Source of the DNA: CAYSYH01 sp964435455
GTDB lineage: Bacteria > Patescibacteriota > WWE3 > 2-01-FULL-39-13 > JAACPI01
Direction of reading: 5' to 3'
Assembly (NCBI GenBank): GCA_964435455.1
Contig: CAYSYH010000019.1
Span: forward strand, 1-12,957
DNA: 12,957 nucleotides
Both the position numbers and the translations under genes were made by a program. Below are positions 6,839-12,957 of this stretch, in pieces; positions within the stretch are counted from its first letter, which is position 1; each line of letters starts with the position of its first letter. The notes beneath the pieces are model-generated. The model did no database searches. It saw only the letters and a program-made list of their open reading frames with translations, and was not told the DNA's origin.

Positions 6839-7258
6839 ATGCGTTTATTAGGTATAGATTATGGGCTAAAAAACACTGGGTTGGCTTTAGGTGTATCGGG
6901 TGGAGCAACATTACCTTTAAAAAGTATAAGGACTTCTGATGTAAAAACTATTATTAAAGAAGTTAAAGAAATTTGTAGTCAAGAACATATTGACAAAATA
7001 ATTGTAGGGATTCCTGAGTATTATAAGAAAGCACAGAAGAAATACACCTTATCATTTGTTAAAGAGTTAAAAAGAAATATTAAAAACATCCCTGTAGTTT
7101 TAATAAATGAATACGGCACATCCAAAGAAGCTTTTGACGAGGAATTCATAAAATTCTCAAAAATAAAAAAGACAAAAAAAATACTACACTCTAGAAGTGC
7201 AGAAAAGATAATTGAGAATTATTTGGCTTATCTTGGAGAAGATACCTTAGATAAATAA
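6839..7258 (+). CDS. yqgF: YqgF/RuvX family RNase H-like protein, active site diverged
   Basis: The family contains RuvX, a putative Holliday-junction resolvase also linked to pre-16S rRNA 5'-end processing. The 139-residue length is normal. GIDYGLKNTGLALG (5-18) keeps the first catalytic Asp (D7), and IIVGIPE (54-60) matches the second strand motif. Two other acidic sites have changed: the DER motif is NEY (N90-E91-Y92), and the C-terminal D-S-x-A-A motif is HSRSA (117-121), with His replacing Asp. The fold is probably retained, but the catalytic activity is doubtful. The gene is 20 bases after the membrane-protein gene, and alaS-yqgF proximity is known in Firmicutes, which supports the family call. 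Its last 31 bases overlap the end of the convergent carboxypeptidase gene. I see no Shine-Dalgarno motif. Confidence 0.8.
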   Translation: MRLLGIDYGLKNTGLALGVSGGATLPLKSIRTSDVKTIIKEVKEICSQEHIDKIIVGIPEYYKKAQKKYTLSFVKELKRNIKNIPVVLINEYGTSKEAFDEEFIKFSKIKKTKKILHSRSAEKIIENYLAYLGEDTLDK

Positions 7259-8208
7259 ATATCTAATAGGTTTTTAGTATCGTAGAACCTATTAGAGCTT
7301 CCTAAAGCTATTATTATTACTTTTTTATTTTGATTGTTATATCCGTATATTAAACATTCTTTAGCTTTGGTGGTATATCCTGTTTTATACCCTACTGTGC
7401 CTGGTATTTTGTGCAAAAGCTCGTTTGTGTTTAATATGTAGTAAACAGAATTAGAATTTAAAGATTTTAATGTATAATCTCGGGTACCTGAAATAATTTT
7501 AAGTGTTTCTACCTTTTTATAATGGTTAATCAATTTTAATAAATCTAATGCAGTTGAATAATGATTTGGATGATCTAGCCCTATTGGGTTAACAAAATTT
7601 GTATTATTCATATTTAAACTTTTTGCTAGGTTGTTCATATCTTTAATAAATACACTCATTCCCCCAGGATAATTTTGATATAATACACAAGCTGCGTCAC
7701 TGGCGCTTCTTAACAATAGTCCATATAACAAATCTTCAACATAAAAACGTTCGTTTAGCTTTAAACCCACATTATTACCTTCAAGGCCAATGCATTTTTG
7801 TGGCACCGTTAATTGCAAATCTAAAGGGAATTTTTCAATACTTACTAATGCTGTAGCTAATTTGGTTAAACTTGCTATTGGCATTTTTTTATTTATATTT
7901 TTTCCTCCAACAATTTCTTTACTAGATTCATCAAATACTAAATAGCTTTGTGCTGTAAAGGAAGTATCTACAGGTAGGGGATTTATAATTTCGTTATTTT
8001 TATCTCCCTCTGTAGTTTTGTTTATTCTTTCTTCTTTTAGACTTTTTTGTGAATTATTTTTTGATGTATTATTTTTGCTGTTTTGAATATTATAATTATT
8101 TAATAGGTAAGAAAGAAGTATGAGTAAAATACCCAAAAATGTTAGCAGATTGTTTAGGCTAACATCAATTATTTTTTTAGATTCATCGTGAGCAGAAGAT
8201 TTTTTCAT
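7228..8208 (-). CDS. D-alanyl-D-alanine carboxypeptidase, membrane-anchored (DacA/DacF family)
   Basis: A serine peptidase of the low-molecular-weight penicillin-binding protein family, which trims the terminal D-alanine of peptidoglycan stem peptides outside the membrane. Of 326 residues, about 20-38 form a hydrophobic helix with no clear cleavage site, so it is probably a membrane anchor. Residues 39-75 are an Asn/Lys/Ser-rich linker. The catalytic domain has the SxxK motif SLTK (113-116, nucleophile S113, base K116), SAS (168-170) at the place of SxN, NPIGLDHPNHYST, and KTG (275-277). It ends soon after the catalytic domain and lacks the C-terminal beta domain of DacA (PBP5). The ATG lies only 5 bases after the aspS stop, so it is the last gene of recJ-aspS-dac. 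The final codons contain an 11-base inverted repeat (7262-7296). Family certain; exact paralogue not. Confidence 0.9.
   Translation of the reverse strand: MKKSSAHDESKKIIDVSLNNLLTFLGILLILLSYLLNNYNIQNSKNNTSKNNSQKSLKEERINKTTEGDKNNEIINPLPVDTSFTAQSYLVFDESSKEIVGGKNINKKMPIASLTKLATALVSIEKFPLDLQLTVPQKCIGLEGNNVGLKLNERFYVEDLLYGLLLRSASDAACVLYQNYPGGMSVFIKDMNNLAKSLNMNNTNFVNPIGLDHPNHYSTALDLLKLINHYKKVETLKIISGTRDYTLKSLNSNSVYYILNTNELLHKIPGTVGYKTGYTTKAKECLIYGYNNQNKKVIIIALGSSNRFYDTKNLLDIYLSKVSSPR
7262..7296. terminator. Hairpin after yqgF, inside the end of the carboxypeptidase gene
   Basis: TCTAATAGGTT (7262-7272) and AACCTATTAGA (7286-7296) form a perfect 11-base stem with a 13-base loop, starting 3 bases after the yqgF stop. 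A second small hairpin (AGCTT/AAGCT, 7296-7309) and T-rich sequence including six T's near 7321 follow on the plus strand. It may end the alaS operon transcript. The T-run is distant from the stem, so a classical intrinsic terminator is not certain. Confidence 0.45.
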
Positions 8209-8213
8209 ATATT

Positions 8214-9635
8214 TTATTTATTTTCTACTATTTTTATTCCTAATTCGTTTAGTAATTTTTTGTCTACGCTAGAGGGGGCATCCATTACTGCAGTTTTTCC
8301 GCTGCCTGTCATAGGAAATGGAATTACTTCTTTTAATGATTCTTCCCCACTTATAAGCATTGCTATTCTATCTAGCCCAAAAGCTATGCCCCCATGTGGG
8401 GGTGTCCCCAACTCAAAGGCTTCAAGCATATGTCCTATTTGTTTTTTTATCTCTTTATTTGAATACCCCATTATTTTAAACGTTGCCATCAAAACTTCTT
8501 TTTTATGGGCTCTCACACTTCCTCCGCCAACTTCGTACCCATTACATACTAGATCATATTGATAAGCCTTTATTTTATCAATATTTTTTCTGTTTAATAG
8601 CCAATCTAAATGTTCTTCCTTAGGTTGGCTAAATGGGTTATGTGTAAAAGTCCACCCACTTTTTCCATCTAAAACTTCTGCTTTATCTTTTTTATCTACT
8701 TTTTTAAAAAAAGGAAAATCCACTACCCAAGCAAAAGCCAATATGCCTTCTTCTTTTTCTTTTTTTGTTCGTAAGTCAAATTTATCTTCTCCAAATTTTT
8801 TTATAGCCTCCTCGTATGTAAATATTGGGAATTTTTGAGATTTTAGTTTAATATTCAATTTTTTTAAGGCGCGTGTAATGATCTCTTCGGATGTTTTCAT
8901 TATATCTTTTTGGTTTACAAAGCTCATTTCTATATCTACTTGAGTAAATTCAAACCCTCTGTCTGCCCTTAAATCTTCATCTCTAATGCATCTAGCTACT
9001 TGAAAGTATTTTTCTATTCCTGCTGACATTAATAGTTGTTTATATTGCTGAGGGCTTTGTGGTAAAGCATAAAATTTACCTTTGTGTTGTCTAGAAGGTA
9101 CTATAAAATCTCTTGCTCCCTCCTTTGTAGATTTTGTTAACATTGGAGTTTCTACTTCTACAAAATCTTTATTTATTAACTCGTTTCTTATAGCATTAGT
9201 TAAGCGTGACCTTAGTAGCATATTTTTATGCATTCTGTTTCTTCTTAAGTCTATATATCTATATTTTAATCTTTTTTCTTCATCTATATCATACCCATCG
9301 TTATCTATAGGTATAGGTAGCTCCTTAGATATATTTAATATTTTTAAATCTTCTAAATCTACTTCGATTTTTCCTGTAGGTATGTTTTTATTTATTTGAT
9401 TAGGCGCTCTCTTTTTTATAACCCCTTTTACTTTTAGTACATATTCATTACCTAGTTTTTTAATTATGTTATATTTTTTCCCGTAAAAAACTATTTGAAT
9501 TATTCCAGAAGTATCTCTTAAATCTACGAATCCTACTTTTCCGTGATCTCTAATACTGTTAACCCACCCATATAAAGTTATTTTTTCTCCCAAATTATTA
9601 ATTGTATCCTTAATTAAGGTTCTATTATTTGTCAT
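8214..9635 (-). CDS. aspS: Aspartyl-tRNA synthetase, bacterial type without GAD insertion domain
   Basis: This class IIb synthetase charges tRNA-Asp. It has 473 residues, while bacterial enzymes usually have about 590. The OB-fold anticodon-binding domain comes first (LYGWVNSIRDHGKVGFVDLR, 21-40). The catalytic domain shows motif 1 (VEVETPML, 159-166), motif 2 (FQVARCIRDEDLRADRGFEF, 211-230), the bacterial signature FTQVDIEMSFV (230-240), and motif 3 (GIAFGLDRI, 416-424). The ~110-residue GAD domain that normally follows the DLR segment is missing: DLRTKKEKEEG (287-297) runs straight into AWVVDFPFF (302-310). His31 in the RDHG segment resembles known non-discriminating AspRS enzymes, which also charge tRNA-Asn. 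The start ATG (9633-9635) lies 20 bases after the recJ stop, and the stop lies 5 bases before the carboxypeptidase gene. No Shine-Dalgarno motif is visible. Confidence 0.95.
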   Translation of the reverse strand: MTNNRTLIKDTINNLGEKITLYGWVNSIRDHGKVGFVDLRDTSGIIQIVFYGKKYNIIKKLGNEYVLKVKGVIKKRAPNQINKNIPTGKIEVDLEDLKILNISKELPIPIDNDGYDIDEEKRLKYRYIDLRRNRMHKNMLLRSRLTNAIRNELINKDFVEVETPMLTKSTKEGARDFIVPSRQHKGKFYALPQSPQQYKQLLMSAGIEKYFQVARCIRDEDLRADRGFEFTQVDIEMSFVNQKDIMKTSEEIITRALKKLNIKLKSQKFPIFTYEEAIKKFGEDKFDLRTKKEKEEGILAFAWVVDFPFFKKVDKKDKAEVLDGKSGWTFTHNPFSQPKEEHLDWLLNRKNIDKIKAYQYDLVCNGYEVGGGSVRAHKKEVLMATFKIMGYSNKEIKKQIGHMLEAFELGTPPHGGIAFGLDRIAMLISGEESLKEVIPFPMTGSGKTAVMDAPSSVDKKLLNELGIKIVENK

Positions 9636-9655
9636 AGTTTAAATATATTATTTTG

Positions 9656-11320
9656 TTACATCTTTTTTACATCTTTAATCTTTATTTGTAAATAGTTATT
9701 TCCATTCCAATAATTTCTATCTAATGAATATAATATTTTTACTAGCATACCCTTTTGTAGTGTTGGTGAATGCTCTTTTCCATTAAAGTATATTGTTGGT
9801 GTTCTGATTTCATTAAAAATTATTTTTAAATGTTTTTTTTCCTTTCCCAGATTATGTATTTCCTTTATACTCAGATTTTTAGTGACAAACAAAGGTTCTG
9901 GATTACCATTACCAAATGGTTCTAATTTTTTTATTAATTCTAAAATATCATATTTAATCAAATTTTCTGGTAATTCCATGTCATACTCAATACTGGGTTT
10001 TAGCAGACTTTTAGGTATTTGTTTTTTAGCTATTTTCAGTATTTGCTTTTGAAATTTTAAAAAGTTTTTTTTCAAAATTGTAAACCCTGCAGCTTGGGTA
10101 TGCCCTCCAAAGCTTTCAAGCAGATGTTTTTGTGTTTCTAATATATTTACAATGTTGACTCCCGGTATCGATCTACAAGATCCTTTACCTATGTTTCCTT
10201 CCCAAGCTATACATATTGTAGGCTTAAAAAAATGTTGCCGTAGTTTCGAACTTATTAATCCTATTATACCCTCATGAAATTCCTCAGAATGGGCTATTAT
10301 GACTTTATCATTATTATTAAGTCCTGGATATTTCTTATTAGATACACCTATTAATGCTTCTTGAAACATTGTGTTTGTATTTTTTCTTCTTAATGAATTA
10401 ATTTTCTCTATTTCATAAGAAAGTTTATTAATATTTTCAAATTTATCTTCTAGTAATAATTCTAAAGATTTTTTTGGTGAACTTATTCTTCCTGTAGCGT
10501 TTATTCTTGGTCCTATTATCCAACCTAATTCAAAAGTATTAATTAATCCTTCTTTTTTAAGTAATGCTTTAATATTTGGTCTTGTTTTTTTATTAAAGAC
10601 CTCCAGACCTTTTTTTGTTATAGCTCTACCTATAGGATTTTTTAAATCTCCTAAATCAGCCACATAGCCTAAAGATGCTAAATCTACGGATCTTGTTATA
10701 TTTGTGGATCCTATTATTGATATCTCTAATAATTTAACGGTTAAATAAGTTAATGCAGAAGCTGTTATTTTATTATTCCAAAATATGTAATCTGCCTTTG
10801 GTTTTTTCTTTGTTAATGTATGATGATCTATTACTGTTACTTTAAATCCCTTCTCTTTTAGTTTTTTTATGTTTTTGTTAGCTGTAATCCCACAGTCTAC
10901 CAAAACTATTAATGGTGTATTTTTATGACTATATTGTTTAAAAATATCTTTTAATGATTCTTTGCTTAATCCGTATCCATGTCTGAATCTGTTAGGTATA
11001 AATGTTTTTATATTTTCTTTTTTAAATCCTATATTTATTAGAAATTCATAAAAGATTGCAGTAGAAGTTATTCCGTCCACGTCATAATCCCCATGTATAA
11101 GAATATTTTTACCGTTTTTTTTAATTTTGATTATGTCTTTACTTAATTTATTTATATTTTTATTATCTATTTTAGCTATATTTGGATTTAAAAGTATCTT
11201 TTTAATATCTAAATTTGATTTTTCAATTAAACCTCTGTTTTTTTTCAATATCTCAAATACTTTAGTTATATTTTTGGGAACCTCATTATTTAATGGTATC
11301 CATGTTTTTTCTAAAAACAT
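9656..11320 (-). CDS. recJ: RecJ, single-stranded-DNA-specific 5'-3' exonuclease
   Basis: RecJ degrades single-stranded DNA 5' to 3' in RecF-type recombination and mismatch or base-excision repair, using Mn2+. The length of 554 residues is normal. The DHH domain shows HGDYDVDGITST (76-87), VDCG (141-144), DHH (165-167), and ADLGD (221-225, in place of the usual AxDxxPL), followed by GPRINATGR (270-278). The DHHA1 domain shows FHEGIIGLISSKL (348-360), GKGSCRS (378-384) and GGHTQAAGF (405-413). The C-terminal OB part has LEPFGNGNPEPLF (466-478). All metal ligands appear present. The ATG at 11318-11320 opens a typical RecJ N-terminus (KTWIPL). It is first in recJ-aspS-dac and is divergent from pyk across only 34 bases. 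Confidence 0.95.
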   Translation of the reverse strand: MFLEKTWIPLNNEVPKNITKVFEILKKNRGLIEKSNLDIKKILLNPNIAKIDNKNINKLSKDIIKIKKNGKNILIHGDYDVDGITSTAIFYEFLINIGFKKENIKTFIPNRFRHGYGLSKESLKDIFKQYSHKNTPLIVLVDCGITANKNIKKLKEKGFKVTVIDHHTLTKKKPKADYIFWNNKITASALTYLTVKLLEISIIGSTNITRSVDLASLGYVADLGDLKNPIGRAITKKGLEVFNKKTRPNIKALLKKEGLINTFELGWIIGPRINATGRISSPKKSLELLLEDKFENINKLSYEIEKINSLRRKNTNTMFQEALIGVSNKKYPGLNNNDKVIIAHSEEFHEGIIGLISSKLRQHFFKPTICIAWEGNIGKGSCRSIPGVNIVNILETQKHLLESFGGHTQAAGFTILKKNFLKFQKQILKIAKKQIPKSLLKPSIEYDMELPENLIKYDILELIKKLEPFGNGNPEPLFVTKNLSIKEIHNLGKEKKHLKIIFNEIRTPTIYFNGKEHSPTLQKGMLVKILYSLDRNYWNGNNYLQIKIKDVKKM

Positions 11321-11338
11321 GTTATAATTTTATATAAT
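11320..11338 (+). promoter_or_regulatory. Predicted promoter of pyk (extended -10 elements)
   Basis: TGTTATAAT (11320-11328) is an extended -10 element identical to the one before alaS. A second TATAAT lies at 11333-11338. Starts near 11335 or 11345 would leave leaders of about 20 or 10 bases before the ATG at 11355. No good -35 box is seen, which an extended -10 can tolerate. The element touches the first codon of recJ. Confidence 0.45.
11329..11334 (-). promoter_or_regulatory. Possible -10 box of recJ operon
   Basis: TATAAA on the minus strand would start transcription near 11322, one or two bases before the recJ ATG, giving an almost leaderless mRNA. No convincing -35 box is present, and in such AT-rich sequence the match could be chance. 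Confidence 0.25.
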
Positions 11339-11354
11339 TATTACCTTTTTATCC

Positions 11355-12800
11355 ATGCATACAAAAAAGAGAACTAAAATAATTTCTACTATTGGTCCTT
11401 CTACTCAAAATGAAGATATTATACGCCAATTAATTTTAGAAGGTGTAAACGTATTTAGGTTTAACTTAAAACATAATGATTTAGATTGGCATATAACCAA
11501 TATAAATAAAGTCCGAAGGATTGCCAAAGACTTAAATATATATATTGGTATTATGCTAGATTTGCAAGGTCCAGACATCCGTATTGGAGATGTATTTCCT
11601 AATCCCTTAATTTTGCAAAAAGGGGATAAAGTTATTTTTGGAACAGTAAAAAAAGGTAAAAAAGATAATTTGCCTTTTATTCAATTAGAACAAAAATTCG
11701 TAGAAAAAATTAAAATAGATCAAGAAATTGTTATAGACGACGGTAACTTTATATTTAAAGCTTTAGAGGATTCTAATACCGATTCTGTTACTTGTGTTGT
11801 AGAAGAGGCTAATGGGGATTTGCTGCCTAACAAAGGTGTGTTTTTTCCGAATTTAAATATTCATGTTCCTGCCTTATCTCCTAAGGATAAAGATAATTTA
11901 AAAATTGCAGAAGAAGTGCACCCAGAGTTTTTAGCTTTATCCTTTGTGCGCACTGGAGATGATGTAAGAACCCTGAAACAAGAAGTACTAAAAAGAGGCT
12001 TAGAAGAAACTAAAATTATATCTAAAGTAGAAACAAAGTTGGCTATTCAAAATATTGATGATATTTTAAAAGAGTCTGATGGGATAATGGTTGCACGTGG
12101 TGATTTAGGTGTGGAGTTGCACCTTGAGGCTGTACCTGCTATACAAAAAAAGTTAATTAAAAAATCTAGGAAAAACACAAAATTTGTTATTGTTGCTACA
12201 CAAATGCTAAAGAGTATGGTAACAAATCCAAATCCCACTCGTGCTGAAATCAGTGATGTGGCAAATGCAAGTTACGATTTAGCCGATGCCGTAATGCTTT
12301 CTGAGGAAACTGCTGTAGGTAAATATCCTATACGTGCCGTAAAAATTATGGCAAAAACACTTAGGTATAATGAGGTAGAAAGCTTGAAATTTTCTAAATC
12401 GGCCAATCCAATATTTAGTACCCATGATGTAACCGAAGCTATTGTTATTTCCGCAGATAATATTCAAAGAGATTTAGAACGTGTAATTACCCCTAAAGCC
12501 TTTTTGGTTTTAACCGAATCTGGTAGAACAGCAGAGCTGTTATCAGCATTAAGACCTTTAATACCTATTTTTTCGGTAAGTCAAAAAGATTCTGTATCGC
12601 GTCATTTATCCTTATGTTGGGGAGTTTTACCTTTTTCTACTAAATTCAAAAAAACAACTGATTCCAGCGTTAAAGCCGTTATACAAATGCTTAAAAAGAA
12701 GGGTATTTTAAAAAAAGGAGATGCTTTAATTGTTATTTCTGGCCAGAATATTGGTGTTACTGGACAAACAGATAGTTTAAGAGTTTTAGTTACCACTTAA
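11355..12800 (+). CDS. pyk: Pyruvate kinase with altered potassium-site residues
   Basis: Catalyses phosphoenolpyruvate + ADP to pyruvate + ATP, the last step of glycolysis, in the cytoplasm. The 481-residue protein has normal length with all domains, including a complete C-terminal domain. Catalytic residues are present: R35 and N37, K224 in IISKVE (221-226), E226, D250 in MVARGDLGVE (245-254), T282 in ATQM, and PTRAE. Around the monovalent-cation site the sequence differs from the potassium-dependent enzyme. The usual NFSH reads NLKH (Lys39 for Ser), and the usual DTKGPEIRT reads DLQGPDIRI (69-77). Leu, Gln and Ile at these places are typical of potassium-independent enzymes, but those carry Lys where this one has Asp74. 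The ATG at 11355 opens a family-like N-terminus (TKIISTIGPST). The last 11 bases overlap the convergent S7 gene. Confidence 0.95.
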   Translation: MHTKKRTKIISTIGPSTQNEDIIRQLILEGVNVFRFNLKHNDLDWHITNINKVRRIAKDLNIYIGIMLDLQGPDIRIGDVFPNPLILQKGDKVIFGTVKKGKKDNLPFIQLEQKFVEKIKIDQEIVIDDGNFIFKALEDSNTDSVTCVVEEANGDLLPNKGVFFPNLNIHVPALSPKDKDNLKIAEEVHPEFLALSFVRTGDDVRTLKQEVLKRGLEETKIISKVETKLAIQNIDDILKESDGIMVARGDLGVELHLEAVPAIQKKLIKKSRKNTKFVIVATQMLKSMVTNPNPTRAEISDVANASYDLADAVMLSEETAVGKYPIRAVKIMAKTLRYNEVESLKFSKSANPIFSTHDVTEAIVISADNIQRDLERVITPKAFLVLTESGRTAELLSALRPLIPIFSVSQKDSVSRHLSLCWGVLPFSTKFKKTTDSSVKAVIQMLKKKGILKKGDALIVISGQNIGVTGQTDSLRVLVTT

Positions 12801-12957
12801 AATGTGCAAAAGCCTTGTTTGACTCTGCCATTTTTTCTACATCTTGTTTTTTCTTTAGAGCATTAGAACCTTCTCCTTTTAATATTGCTTGAATTTCATT
12901 ATATAATCTTGTAACCATATCTGCCCCTTTTTTTGATCTTGCAGATTCAATTATCCA
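12790..12957 (-). CDS. rpsG: Ribosomal protein S7 (C-terminal 55 residues, cut by window edge)
   Basis: S7 binds the 3' major domain of 16S rRNA and starts assembly of the 30S head. The visible end reads WIIESARSKKG, then a helix, and closes with KMAESNKAFAHFKW, matching the conserved S7 C-terminus (MAEANKAFAHYRW in E. coli-like proteins). The frame is open to the last base of the window; about 100 N-terminal residues lie beyond. The stop (12790-12792) falls inside the end of pyk. In most bacteria rpsG sits with rpsL and the elongation-factor genes, which would be expected just outside the window. The visible 168 bases contain no stop in frame. Confidence 0.92.
   Translation of the reverse strand, partial: WIIESARSKKGADMVTRLYNEIQAILKGEGSNALKKKQDVEKMAESNKAFAHFKW

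Noticed and set aside
1..12957. CRISPR array, tRNA gene, insertion sequence or prophage
   Set aside because: I saw no regular direct repeats, no cloverleaf-like sequence with CCA-type end, no transposase or integrase, and almost no non-coding space that could hold them.
1..12957. UGA recoded as glycine or tryptophan, as in some CPR lineages
   Set aside because: The actin-fold gene ends at UGA (5200-5202) at a sensible family length, and conserved tryptophans are encoded by UGG, with no in-frame UGA inside the genes.

Overview
The window is strongly AT-rich, gene-dense DNA using the standard bacterial code: UGA is a stop (for example at 5200-5202) and UGG is tryptophan. Several features point to a member of the Candidate Phyla Radiation (Patescibacteria) with a cell wall. 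The tRNA synthetases are trimmed (alanyl-tRNA synthetase without its C-terminal domain, aspartyl-tRNA synthetase without its GAD domain). There is a single-pass protein resembling the 'baseplate J-like' proteins of these bacteria, neighbouring genes overlap, and Shine-Dalgarno motifs are missing. I cannot name the lineage more precisely from sequence alone. Because UGA is a stop, the recoded Gracilibacteria/Absconditabacteria group is unlikely.

Layout. Minus strand, <1-2012: murE then murD (17-base overlap, murD cut by the window edge), two cytoplasmic ligases that build the peptidoglycan stem peptide. About 160 non-coding bases (2013-2171) separate murE from the divergent plus-strand genes and hold two opposed promoter candidates plus a 13-base perfect palindrome. 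Plus strand, 2172-7258: alaS, a PilM/FtsA-like actin-fold protein, a single-pass membrane protein with a large exterior part, and a YqgF/RuvX-like gene, closely spaced and probably one transcript. Minus strand, 7228-11320: recJ, aspS and a D-Ala-D-Ala carboxypeptidase gene, also tightly packed, meeting the alaS operon tail to tail with a 31-base overlap. Plus strand, 11355-12800: pyruvate kinase, divergent from recJ across 34 bases. Minus strand, 12790 to the window end: the C-terminus of ribosomal protein S7, overlapping the end of pyk by 11 bases.

How the genes relate. MurE, MurD and the carboxypeptidase make and trim peptidoglycan. AlaRS, AspRS and S7 serve translation, RecJ serves DNA repair, and pyruvate kinase serves energy conservation. 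The least explained part is the translationally coupled pair at 4015-6818. An actin-fold protein with degenerate nucleotide motifs is paired with a membrane protein that has a cytoplasmic domain, one transmembrane helix and about 380 exterior residues. The pair sits between alaS and yqgF, which lie close together in many other bacteria. It looks like a small cytoplasm-to-surface assembly and is the best candidate here for an undescribed system.
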